DNA from: an uncultured Lachnospiraceae bacterium
Lineage (GTDB): Bacteria > Bacillota > Clostridia > Lachnospirales > Lachnospiraceae
Length of the DNA: 64,000 bases
NCBI GenBank assembly: GCA_947629565.1
Contig: CANREG010000001.1
Coordinates: 22,659-86,658, forward strand
Reading direction: 5' to 3'
This document shows positions 33,194 through 40,704 of the stretch, piece by piece. Within the stretch, counting starts at the first letter, position 1. Each line of letters opens with the position of its first letter. Below the pieces are notes generated by a model, which saw nothing but the letters and a program-made list of their open reading frames with translations, was not told the origin of the DNA and searched no databases. The position numbers were made by a program, and so were the translations under genes.

Positions 33194-34349
33194 ATTAATT
33201 GGAGAGATTGTAGATAACGATACGGCAATGATATATCGATGGCTGGGGTTTGATGCTATCTGTTCAAGAATGGTTGAAAACGCAGAAAGAAACCTTGAAG
33301 AGGATGAAACACTGGAAATCGATTTGAACAGTCCGGGCGGATGCTGCTCCGCAGGAGCAGAGATATATACGATTCTGCGCCAAATAAGCGAAGCGGGACA
33401 TAGAGTGGTAGTTAATGTAGTCGGACAGGCATGTTCGGCAGCTACAGTATTAATGTGTGGTGCGGATGTAGTAAACGCATCGCCGGTATCATATTTTATG
33501 TTTCATAACGCCAGTGCCAGCGCTTACGGTAAAGCGAGGGATTTGCGGAGCGCAACGGAATGTTTGGAACAGGTAGATGAGACAATAGTGAATGCATACC
33601 AAGAAAAGACAGGACATACCAGGGAAGAGCTGCACAAACTCATTGATGATGAAACATGGATGAGTGCGAACCGGGCGCAAGAATACGGTTTTGTTGATAA
33701 CATCCTCTTTATGGAGCAGGAGAAGGAAGAGGATAAAGAAGAGGATGAAATGCTGGACATGGTAAAGGCGTGTGCGATATCGCACACTTTAATACCGGAA
33801 GAAAAAGTGGCGCTGCTGAAAGAATTTATCATACAGGACCAAAAGGTGAAAGATGTGAAAGATGTAGAGGCAAAAGAGCCATTACATAAAAAAATGTCAA
33901 ATGAAGGAGGAAGAAAAAGCATGACATTACAAGAAGCTTGCGAACAGTATCCTGAGATTAAGGATGAACTGGATATTTTGTTGCAAAATACGCAAAAGCA
34001 GCATGACGAAAAAGAAGTTCAGACTGTAGAGGACGCAGTAAAAAAAGAGAGAAGGAGGATGCAGGACATTGAGAACATTGCGGGATCAGTGAGTGCGGAG
34101 ATGGTGTATGACGCCAAGTACGTAAATCCCTGCGATGCAAAGGAGCTGGCTTACAGGGCGTTGGCAGAACATAAAAACCAGACGGCAAAGTATATGGCTG
34201 ATGTGATGAGCGACCATAGCGAGTCACATGTAGCTGATATTAAGGCGGATCCGGATGGCAAAAAAGCTACAGAAGCTGATGAACTGGCAGGATATGTTAA
34301 TGCAAACCATGATACACAAGGAGGTAAGACCAATGGAAAAAGCATATGA
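33180..34349 (+). CDS. Head maturation protease (ClpP-type) fused to scaffold region
   Basis: 389 residues. The first ~185 are a ClpP-like serine protease: LNSPGGCCSAG, the nucleophile in VVGQACSAATV, His in YFMFHNAS and a later Asp. The remainder is acidic and coiled, with MSNEGGRKSMTLQEACEQY, which fits a scaffold domain; a second start at the internal MTLQEA (after AAGGAGG at about 33905) could make scaffold alone, as lambda C/Nu3 does. Palindrome copy 3 lies in the junction. Confidence 0.85.
   Translation: MGKIKLIGEIVDNDTAMIYRWLGFDAICSRMVENAERNLEEDETLEIDLNSPGGCCSAGAEIYTILRQISEAGHRVVVNVVGQACSAATVLMCGADVVNASPVSYFMFHNASASAYGKARDLRSATECLEQVDETIVNAYQEKTGHTREELHKLIDDETWMSANRAQEYGFVDNILFMEQEKEEDKEEDEMLDMVKACAISHTLIPEEKVALLKEFIIQDQKVKDVKDVEAKEPLHKKMSNEGGRKSMTLQEACEQYPEIKDELDILLQNTQKQHDEKEVQTVEDAVKKERRRMQDIENIAGSVSAEMVYDAKYVNPCDAKELAYRALAEHKNQTAKYMADVMSDHSESHVADIKADPDGKKATEADELAGYVNANHDTQGGKTNGKSI
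33770..33787. repeat. Palindrome GTGCGATATCGCAC, copy 3 (18-bp form)
   Basis: GTGTGCGATATCGCACAC, a perfect 18-bp palindrome whose central 14 bases equal the other two copies. It is read as CAISHT within the protease-scaffold gene. Confidence 0.6.
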
Positions 34350-34677
34350 GGTTAAATATGACAATCTGGTATTAAGCGGCCATGATATTGATGTAAAACT
34401 TATCAATATTGATATGGCTGAAAATAATGAGGCAGGAGTGATTGAACGTGGCCAGGTTCTTGATTTGACGGAAGAGGGAAAATACACACTGCATGATACA
34501 GAAGGAGATGTTAATTGCATTGTAGCGCAGCCGGTGGAATATACCGCAGAGGATAAGGAGATTACGGCCAAATGCTATATCACAGGAGAATTTAGAACCT
34601 CTGAGGTTAAAGCGGAGGTTGAGCTTACAGATAAGGATGTAGAGCGATTCAGGGAAAAAGGAATCATTTTAAGTTAA
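34333..34677 (+). CDS. Head decoration protein (gpD-like)
   Basis: 114 residues, beta-rich, starting MEKAYEVKYDNLVLS with GERGQVLDL- and CYITGEFRTSEV-type segments. Position between protease and capsid matches lambda gpD. AAGGAGG lies ahead of the ATG at 34333; a longer in-frame stretch lies inside the protease gene. Confidence 0.7.
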   Translation: MEKAYEVKYDNLVLSGHDIDVKLINIDMAENNEAGVIERGQVLDLTEEGKYTLHDTEGDVNCIVAQPVEYTAEDKEITAKCYITGEFRTSEVKAEVELTDKDVERFREKGIILS

Positions 34678-34693
34678 AAATAGGAGGTAAATT

Positions 34694-36019
34694 ATGATTA
34701 CAGACACATATCAGTTAATTGATGCAGTAAAAAAGATGTATCCGGTGGTACAATTTTTTAAAAACAGGTATTTTCCGGACGGGAAATGTTTCCACTCGAA
34801 TGAGGTGTTAATAGAATGCAAAGAGGGAAGCCGAACGGTAGCGCCGTTTGTTGTTCCATATGTCAACGGAATTCCGATTAAGGCGCAGAAATATTCTGGC
34901 TATAAATTCACCCCACCGTACATTGGTCCGAGCACAGTGATAACAGTGCAGGATGTAAGGAACAAGGCATTTGGAGAGGATCCAAATTCTCCGCGTTCTG
35001 CGGCCAGCCGCCAGAACGAAGTCCAGGCAGAGCGCATGGATGATATGCGGTTTGCAACATACAGAACGATGGAGAAGATGTGTGCGGATATCATTATGAC
35101 CGGACAGTGCATGATGAAACATTACGCCAAAGCAGATGACATTGAAAAGGACAGATATCAGATGATCAGCATGCAGTTTTACGAAAAAGAATTTACGAAT
35201 AAATATAAGCTGCAGAAAAGCTGGGGCAGCATGACCGTCAAAGAAAAGCTTATTCAGCTTTATAACATGACAAGAGAGCTGAAAAGCAGGGGTGTTAGGG
35301 TATCAGACTTGGTATTAGGCGCTGAGGTGAGTACAGATCTGTTTGGCGATGTAGATTTCCTGGATTATTTCGACAAAAGAAGAGTTAATTATGGAGATAT
35401 TGATCCAGAAGAAACGCCGGAAGGTGTCACATTTAATGGGACGATTAATGTGATGGGAATCAAATTAAATGTGTTTACGTATGATGAAGAATATGAAGAT
35501 TTGGACAAGCAAATTAAAAAATTCATTCCGAATGGTGCCATCATTATGATACAGCCAGGAATGGGTAGAACTGCATATGGACCGGTAGATTTTGTGGATG
35601 AGGCTGGGAATGTACAGTCCTTTGCTGAAAAACTGGTTCCGAGAGTTCTTCCGGACAGCAAAAATAATCTGCTCAGTGTATCTATGTTTTCACGGCCGGT
35701 TCCATATCCTAAGGATTGGAAAGGATGGCTGGTAGCAGACATTAATGATCCGGTTGGCATAGTTTACATGGGAGATAGTCCGATGAGGGTAGCTGTAGCC
35801 GGTACGGAAGCAAATGCTCCGGAACCAGCACAACAGGACGAGAGCGAACGCTACATGACAGAAGATGAATTAAAGGCTATCCAGAGGAAAGAGACTATGA
35901 TGCAGTATGCGGATAAGATTGGAATGACAGATCTTACTACCAGCATGACATTAGATCAGATGAGGGCTGCAATCCTTGACTATCAGGATGAGTTAGAGGC
36001 AAGGGGTAATGATGAGTAA
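34694..36019 (+). CDS. Major capsid protein (capsid E family)
   Basis: 441 residues. The capsid-E pattern is clear: QFFKNRYFPDGKCF, VAPFVVP, GYKFTPPYIGPS, then AERMDDMRFATYRTMEKM and a late RPVPYPKDWKGWLVADINDPV. About 80 residues of helical C-terminal extension (MTEDELKAIQRKE...) exceed the lambda E length and may be a decoration or assembly tail. Confidence 0.92.
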   Translation: MITDTYQLIDAVKKMYPVVQFFKNRYFPDGKCFHSNEVLIECKEGSRTVAPFVVPYVNGIPIKAQKYSGYKFTPPYIGPSTVITVQDVRNKAFGEDPNSPRSAASRQNEVQAERMDDMRFATYRTMEKMCADIIMTGQCMMKHYAKADDIEKDRYQMISMQFYEKEFTNKYKLQKSWGSMTVKEKLIQLYNMTRELKSRGVRVSDLVLGAEVSTDLFGDVDFLDYFDKRRVNYGDIDPEETPEGVTFNGTINVMGIKLNVFTYDEEYEDLDKQIKKFIPNGAIIMIQPGMGRTAYGPVDFVDEAGNVQSFAEKLVPRVLPDSKNNLLSVSMFSRPVPYPKDWKGWLVADINDPVGIVYMGDSPMRVAVAGTEANAPEPAQQDESERYMTEDELKAIQRKETMMQYADKIGMTDLTTSMTLDQMRAAILDYQDELEARGNDE

Positions 36020-36596
36020 ACCAGGTCAGGCAATCGCATTGGATTTTAAAATGGATACCAAAAAGCCGGTAAAAGGGTTGCTTGGTCTGCAAGACGATAT
36101 TGGCAAAGCGGCAAAAGCTACGGCACAGGATTTCCGAAAACGGGCGCCGGCATGGGTATCCAAAGCGGTGAGGCACGCCTATACTTTAAAAAAAGACGAA
36201 TTTGAAAAGAGGTCAATTAAAGTCAAAGGAACAAAAAAGATGGGGAATATTGATGTGCCAAACTATGAAATCATATGGAAAGGCAAGCGACTATCACTGG
36301 TACATTATAGATTCACGCCTACCGAGATGCCGGAGCCGCGTAAAAAATATAGGGTAACTGCAACAATCATTCTCAAGCGGAAAGTGAATTTAGGAAGACG
36401 GACTTTTTTGCAGAACGTAAAAAAAGCACCGCTGATGCCATGGAGAAGGTTGGCAGATACAAGGTATCCAATAGTACCGATTAAGACTCTGGCATTGCCG
36501 CAGGCGATCACCTCAGATCGTGCAGATGTGGAGCATGTTGTATTGCCGAACATCGAAAAGCGGCTTGAAAACAATATGAAGAGGTTTGTTAAGTAA
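36012..36596 (+). CDS. Minor tail protein Z-like (GPZ) neck/tail protein
   Basis: 194 residues, very basic. ALDFKMDTKKPVKGLLGLQDDIGKAAKATAQDFRKRAPAWVSKAV and the late NIEKRLENNMKRFV match the GpZ/HK97-gp10-like tail completion group. It overlaps the capsid gene; the second of two adjacent ATGs is used for spacing. Confidence 0.65.
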   Translation: MSKPGQAIALDFKMDTKKPVKGLLGLQDDIGKAAKATAQDFRKRAPAWVSKAVRHAYTLKKDEFEKRSIKVKGTKKMGNIDVPNYEIIWKGKRLSLVHYRFTPTEMPEPRKKYRVTATIILKRKVNLGRRTFLQNVKKAPLMPWRRLADTRYPIVPIKTLALPQAITSDRADVEHVVLPNIEKRLENNMKRFVK

Positions 36597-36609
36597 GGAG
36601 GGCAGGAAA

Positions 36610-36888
36610 GTGAAGATTCAATTAAATAAAGGGAAAGTGATTGCCATAAGAGAGCAGGGGAAGCTGGTTCGGTATGATGACGCCAGCGCCCCTTTTTCTG
36701 TTGATAAAAATATTGGCGAGAGTTTAATTGCCAACGGCAGCGCGGTTTTAGTGCAGGATGAAAAGAGTGATTCAGAAACGAAGTCCGAGCTAAAAGAACA
36801 TGCCGGAAAGAAGAGTGCTGCACCGGGAACTAAAGAGGCTTCGGGAAAAAGATTAAAAGAGGAGCAAACAGATGAAATTTCGGGATAG
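36610..36888 (+). CDS. Hypothetical phage morphogenesis protein
   Basis: 92 residues from the GTG behind AAGGAGGG. The first half is a small beta domain (KIQLNKGKVIAIREQGKLVRYDD), the second half disordered and charged. Located among the connector genes; a head-completion or connector accessory role is plausible. Confidence 0.55.
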   Translation: MKIQLNKGKVIAIREQGKLVRYDDASAPFSVDKNIGESLIANGSAVLVQDEKSDSETKSELKEHAGKKSAAPGTKEASGKRLKEEQTDEISG

Positions 36889-37189
36889 CGTTATCGCAGA
36901 TGATGCCACATTTTTTTGTGATGATGAATTTGCGGAAAAACATGTTATTGAGTCAATCCAAATTAACTGTATTATAGACACAATTACCAATGCGGAGGAT
37001 TCCAACCATGAGCATGGCATGATTGCAATCAGAATTTATATTCCGCAAGAAGAGGCAAGCCGGTTTGATGATGGCTTTTTCAAAGGCGAAGGGGAAAGCC
37101 TGAATGTGGATGGAGCTGAATACATCATACAAAGCCGGGACTTTGAAATGGGTGTACATGTGGTGCATGCGTATAGGTACAGGGAGTAG
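36872..37189 (+). CDS. Hypothetical head-tail connector protein
   Basis: 105 residues, overlapping the previous gene by 17 bases with GAGGAG ahead. Beta-rich: IQINCIIDTITNAED, MIAIRIYIPQEEASRFD, YIIQSRDF. Compatible with a neck/stopper subunit by place only. Confidence 0.55.
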   Translation: MKFRDSVIADDATFFCDDEFAEKHVIESIQINCIIDTITNAEDSNHEHGMIAIRIYIPQEEASRFDDGFFKGEGESLNVDGAEYIIQSRDFEMGVHVVHAYRYRE

Positions 37190-37197
37190 GTGATGAT

Positions 37198-37821
37198 ATG
37201 ACAACAGTTAAGGCGATGGATACGATATGCAGCTATTTGAAAGATAACGTGTGTCCCAAGATACAGTACTTGGTTCCGGCTGAAAAAGACGCGGGTGATT
37301 ATATTCCGAATTATAAAAACCCGGAAGTCTTTGCATTTTATGAACCGTCAAAGAGCCGGATGCCGCCAGGTATCACCCATACAGTACCGGGCATCGTGGT
37401 TATCCTTAAAAAAAGGACAGACGACTTAATCAGCGGCAAATCGGAATTTGACATAGAGTTGTCTTTTTGCATATGGAAGCCGGGAGAATATATAAGCAAC
37501 AAAGAGGTGGACTTGCAGCAAATTGTGTCATATAGTGAGCAAATGCAAATAGAGTATGCATCCAAAGGAGATAAAAAGTATACACGCACAGAAGATGGAT
37601 GGAAGGATGTGTATAACTTTATTGACGAGGTAAGGCAGGGTGTCGTACATGACGGGCAGATGGGCAACCTTAAGATTAAGATGGATGTCCCTATACAATA
37701 TGGCCCGTACACGCAGGATAAAGCAATAGTGGACGCATACCCTTACTACTATGCATGGTTGACATTAACGCTGGAGACTATCGTCACACCGATTGGAACA
37801 AAACTGGATGAATTTTTATAG
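37198..37821 (+). CDS. Tail terminator-like protein
   Basis: 207 residues, lying just before the sheath gene where tail terminators of contractile phages are found. Features: TMDTICSYLKDN start, PGIVVILKK, FDIELSFCIWKPGEY, and a C-terminal strand AWLTLTLETIV. No firm family match. Confidence 0.55.
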   Translation: MTTVKAMDTICSYLKDNVCPKIQYLVPAEKDAGDYIPNYKNPEVFAFYEPSKSRMPPGITHTVPGIVVILKKRTDDLISGKSEFDIELSFCIWKPGEYISNKEVDLQQIVSYSEQMQIEYASKGDKKYTRTEDGWKDVYNFIDEVRQGVVHDGQMGNLKIKMDVPIQYGPYTQDKAIVDAYPYYYAWLTLTLETIVTPIGTKLDEFL

Positions 37822-37831
37822 GAGGTTTTTT

Positions 37832-39319
37832 ATGAGTAGCAATAGCGAATACTTATATGGCACTTATGGCCATATAGAAAATTCTGTGGTTGATGACGCA
37901 GTAGAGACGGAATTAGCCGCAGTATATGTGGGAACAGCGCCGGTGCATTTGGTGAGAGGATACAAAAACCTTAACCTGGTAAACGAGCCGGTCAAACTGA
38001 AAAATATCACTGCCAAGAATATCATCGGGTATTCTTCCGACAAGGAAAAGTATACCCTGTCTGAGGTGATTGATGCACACTTTGACAACGTAAAAGGAAA
38101 TGTGGGTCCGATCTATGTCATTAATATCTTAGATCCGTCTACCCACTGCACAGAAGCAAATGAACATACACTTACATTTGTGAATGGGGAAGCTGTGATT
38201 GTGAGCGACACCATTATTCTGGACACGTTCGGCATCGAAGGAAAGGTTGAGAATACAGATTATACACTTGCGTATAACTATGATGCCAGAAAACTAACAA
38301 TCACTTCACTCGGTAAGACCAAGGATACCAAGCTGGACGGACAGGTGCAGTGTACATATGCCGAGGTTGACATGAGCATGATTACAGATACAGTGTTCAG
38401 AGGGAAAAAAGAGAATGGGGTATATACAGGAGTCCATGTGTTGGAAAAAATGTATCCGTTTTACGGCGTGGTTCCGATGTATGTAGCAGCTCCCGGATTT
38501 ACCGATAACCCGGATAATTATGCCTACTTATGTGATACATGCTATCAGATTAACGGGCATTGGTTCGGATTCGTGTATGCAGACCTTCCGATTCAGGACG
38601 AAACTGGTCCGATTGATACATTTGATAAGGCCAAAAAATGGAGAGCGGATAACGATTACTTTAAATCCAACTCTAAAATATACTGGCCAATGGCATATAT
38701 TATCGGGAAAGGAGCATTTCATTTGTCCACGCTGGCAGTTGTGGAGAAAATGCGTGTGGATAACGAAAAGGGCCGGCCATGCGGAACGGATGGCAACAAG
38801 GTGATTCCGATTGACCATCATTATTTTGGCGAAGAATCCAATAATGAAGGATACGATCAGGAAGACGCCAACGAACTTGTACAAGATGGAATTTCTACAA
38901 TAGCTGCGTGGGGAGGTCAGTTCAAATTATGGGGAGACCATACAGCGGCATATCAATTCAGCAAAAAAGATGCTATTGATAAGCGGCTGTATTTTGATGC
39001 AAATGTAATCATGCTCAATTACACACTGAATATGTTCCAGGAGATGTACGGGGGCAAGATCGATGATACCATTACCAAGGCTGATAAGGATACCATTACT
39101 CATGATTTTGAGGAATGGCTTGGGGCGCTGGTAGCAGACGGAGCATTAGTCGGAACGCCAAAGGTAATGTTTCTGGAAACAAACAATTCGACGGAAGGCA
39201 TTATGGAGGGAAGATTTGTCTGGAATGTATTGCAAACAAACGCACCACTATTCAAAGCCGCCGAGTGTTACGCAGCATATACATCGGCTGGAATCAGCGA
39301 ATTTTTAGAGGAGGAATAA
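37832..39319 (+). CDS. Tail sheath protein
   Basis: 495 residues. The N-terminal AAVYVGTAPVHL and the C-terminal half (MRVDNEKGRPCGTDGN near the middle, then WGGQFKLWGDHTAAY, ANVIMLNYTLNMFQEMYG, the conserved C-terminal sheath domain) show a contractile tail. This makes the phage a myovirus. AGGAGG lies ahead of the ATG at 37832. Confidence 0.92.
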   Translation: MSSNSEYLYGTYGHIENSVVDDAVETELAAVYVGTAPVHLVRGYKNLNLVNEPVKLKNITAKNIIGYSSDKEKYTLSEVIDAHFDNVKGNVGPIYVINILDPSTHCTEANEHTLTFVNGEAVIVSDTIILDTFGIEGKVENTDYTLAYNYDARKLTITSLGKTKDTKLDGQVQCTYAEVDMSMITDTVFRGKKENGVYTGVHVLEKMYPFYGVVPMYVAAPGFTDNPDNYAYLCDTCYQINGHWFGFVYADLPIQDETGPIDTFDKAKKWRADNDYFKSNSKIYWPMAYIIGKGAFHLSTLAVVEKMRVDNEKGRPCGTDGNKVIPIDHHYFGEESNNEGYDQEDANELVQDGISTIAAWGGQFKLWGDHTAAYQFSKKDAIDKRLYFDANVIMLNYTLNMFQEMYGGKIDDTITKADKDTITHDFEEWLGALVADGALVGTPKVMFLETNNSTEGIMEGRFVWNVLQTNAPLFKAAECYAAYTSAGISEFLEEE

Positions 39320-39320
39320 T

Positions 39321-39821
39321 ATGAACTACGTTGAAATGACTGGGGCTGTAGAAGGGACAAGTGTCTATGCTGATGATGTGGCAGTGGCGAGGAATGCCAC
39401 TGTCAAACTACCCGAAATAACAAGGGTTGCTTATACACAAAAGACAGCGCTGGGTGAACAGGAATTTTTAACAAATCTGTTAGAAAGCATGGAGACATCA
39501 ATTACCAAAATTGGAATTGATAAAAATTCCATGCGGCTTGCCGTTGCCAAGAAATTAGAATACCGCTGGGTACAGTCGCGAGCAAACAGCGAAGGCGTCA
39601 CAACGAACTACGGATGCAAAGCGATCATGCGTGTACAGGCAGCAACACCGGTTCCCGGTGGCGAGATGGAAGTGGGAGCGGTTTCGGAAAACGAACACAC
39701 CTATAAGGTGTTAGTTTACACGCTGTATATAGACGGAGAAGAGGTTATTAATGTTAACAGGCTCACCGGTAAATGTAAAATATACAGTGAAAACTATGAT
39801 GTCAACGATTCATTTTTATGA
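39321..39821 (+). CDS. Major tail tube protein
   Basis: 166 residues. VARNATVKLPEITRVAYTQKTALG and GKCKIYSENYDVND fit the FII/P2-type tube family, which always follows the sheath gene. One base after the sheath stop. A strong terminator follows, suggesting step-down between abundant tube/sheath and the later tail proteins. Confidence 0.9.
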   Translation: MNYVEMTGAVEGTSVYADDVAVARNATVKLPEITRVAYTQKTALGEQEFLTNLLESMETSITKIGIDKNSMRLAVAKKLEYRWVQSRANSEGVTTNYGCKAIMRVQAATPVPGGEMEVGAVSENEHTYKVLVYTLYIDGEEVINVNRLTGKCKIYSENYDVNDSFL

Positions 39822-39830
39822 TTTTTTTTT

Positions 39831-39867
39831 CAGGGAAAAGCCAGTTGGTTTTTCCCTGAAATTTTTT
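39831..39867 (+). terminator. Terminator after tail tube gene
   Basis: CAGGGAAAA and TTTTTCCCTG pair across a 9-10 base loop, followed by six T. It lies 10 bases past the tube stop codon. Confidence 0.8.
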
Positions 39868-39889
39868 AATATTAGGAGGTTTATGTTAT

Positions 39890-40567
39890 ATGAAGCAAAT
39901 ACAACTCAAAAAGCCAATACTGATTAATGGGGAAGAACGGACGGTTATAAGTTATAACTTTGGAAAATTGGACAAAGACGATATATTGAGTGCAATCGCA
40001 AACGCAAGGTTTAACAAGGAGTTTTTTTCGGCACTGCCGGAAACGGATAACGTGCTGCATATGTGGCTGACCTATGCGGCAATCATGAAGGTTAATCCGG
40101 ATATATCCAGCATGGACTTGGAGAGGATATGCGGAAAGGATTGTGTAACGCTGGTTAATTTAGGCGGGGAATTTTTCAGAAGCGCTAAAGAAGAAAAAGA
40201 ATCAACAGTCCAATTAAAAGGAACAGATTATGAATACGACGAAAACAATCTGACGGCAGAAATGTATATCAAGGCGGATGCGGAATCGAGGGAATGTGCG
40301 AACAAAATACAAAAGCCATCAGTGGTGTATGCTACGAATGACCTTGCATTTCACTTGTACCTTGGATATCACATGGTTAATGCAAGCAATCCGCAGTTTA
40401 CGGCAAGCGAATTTAGTAGTTTAAGAGGAAAAGATGTAATTAAGTTGATTAACATCGGGAGAAATTTTATCTTAGGAGCCTTGGTGGAGGACTATCACCA
40501 AGAGTCTCCGGCAAGCAGCTCAGAAGAACCATCCGAGGATATTCACGAGTTTACAACAGCGGAATAA
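39890..40567 (+). CDS. Tail assembly chaperone (G-type), duplicated domain
   Basis: 225 residues. Two related halves are visible: residues ~10-100 end in CGKDCVTLVNLGGEFF, and ~115-205 end in RGKDVIKLINIGRNFI; both contain a similar helical core. It sits between tube and tape measure, the place of the G/GT chaperone pair. A slippery heptamer at 40462-40468 gives a fused -1 product. Confidence 0.75.
   Translation: MKQIQLKKPILINGEERTVISYNFGKLDKDDILSAIANARFNKEFFSALPETDNVLHMWLTYAAIMKVNPDISSMDLERICGKDCVTLVNLGGEFFRSAKEEKESTVQLKGTDYEYDENNLTAEMYIKADAESRECANKIQKPSVVYATNDLAFHLYLGYHMVNASNPQFTASEFSSLRGKDVIKLINIGRNFILGALVEDYHQESPASSSEEPSEDIHEFTTAE
40462..40468 (+). promoter_or_regulatory. Candidate -1 ribosomal frameshift site
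   Basis: A-AAT-TTT fits X-XXY-YYZ in the correct zero-frame phase (AGA AAT TTT). The -1 frame stays open from here to the TGA at 40702-40704. Confidence 0.65.
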
Positions 40568-40704
40568 AAGAAATCATGATGATGCCGCTGACAGAGTTTC
40601 TTCAGGATGCGGCAGAGGCATCAGAGGACCTGAAAGAAGAACAAAGGCAAATTGAGAAGATTAAAAAAAGGAATATGACCAGGAGAAGCGCTAAGAGACA
40701 TTGA
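40468..40704 (+). CDS. Tail assembly chaperone T-domain, -1 frame extension
   Basis: 78 codons in the -1 frame after the slip, without a stop, holding MMMPLTEFLQDAAEASEDL and a basic C-terminus. Fused to the first 193 residues it would make a ~271-residue GT protein. Starts inside (ATG 40576, 40579, 40582) lack a ribosome site, which favours frameshifting over separate translation. It overlaps the TTG start of the tape measure. Confidence 0.6.
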   Translation, partial: YLRSLGGGLSPRVSGKQLRRTIRGYSRVYNSGIKEIMMMPLTEFLQDAAEASEDLKEEQRQIEKIKKRNMTRRSAKRH

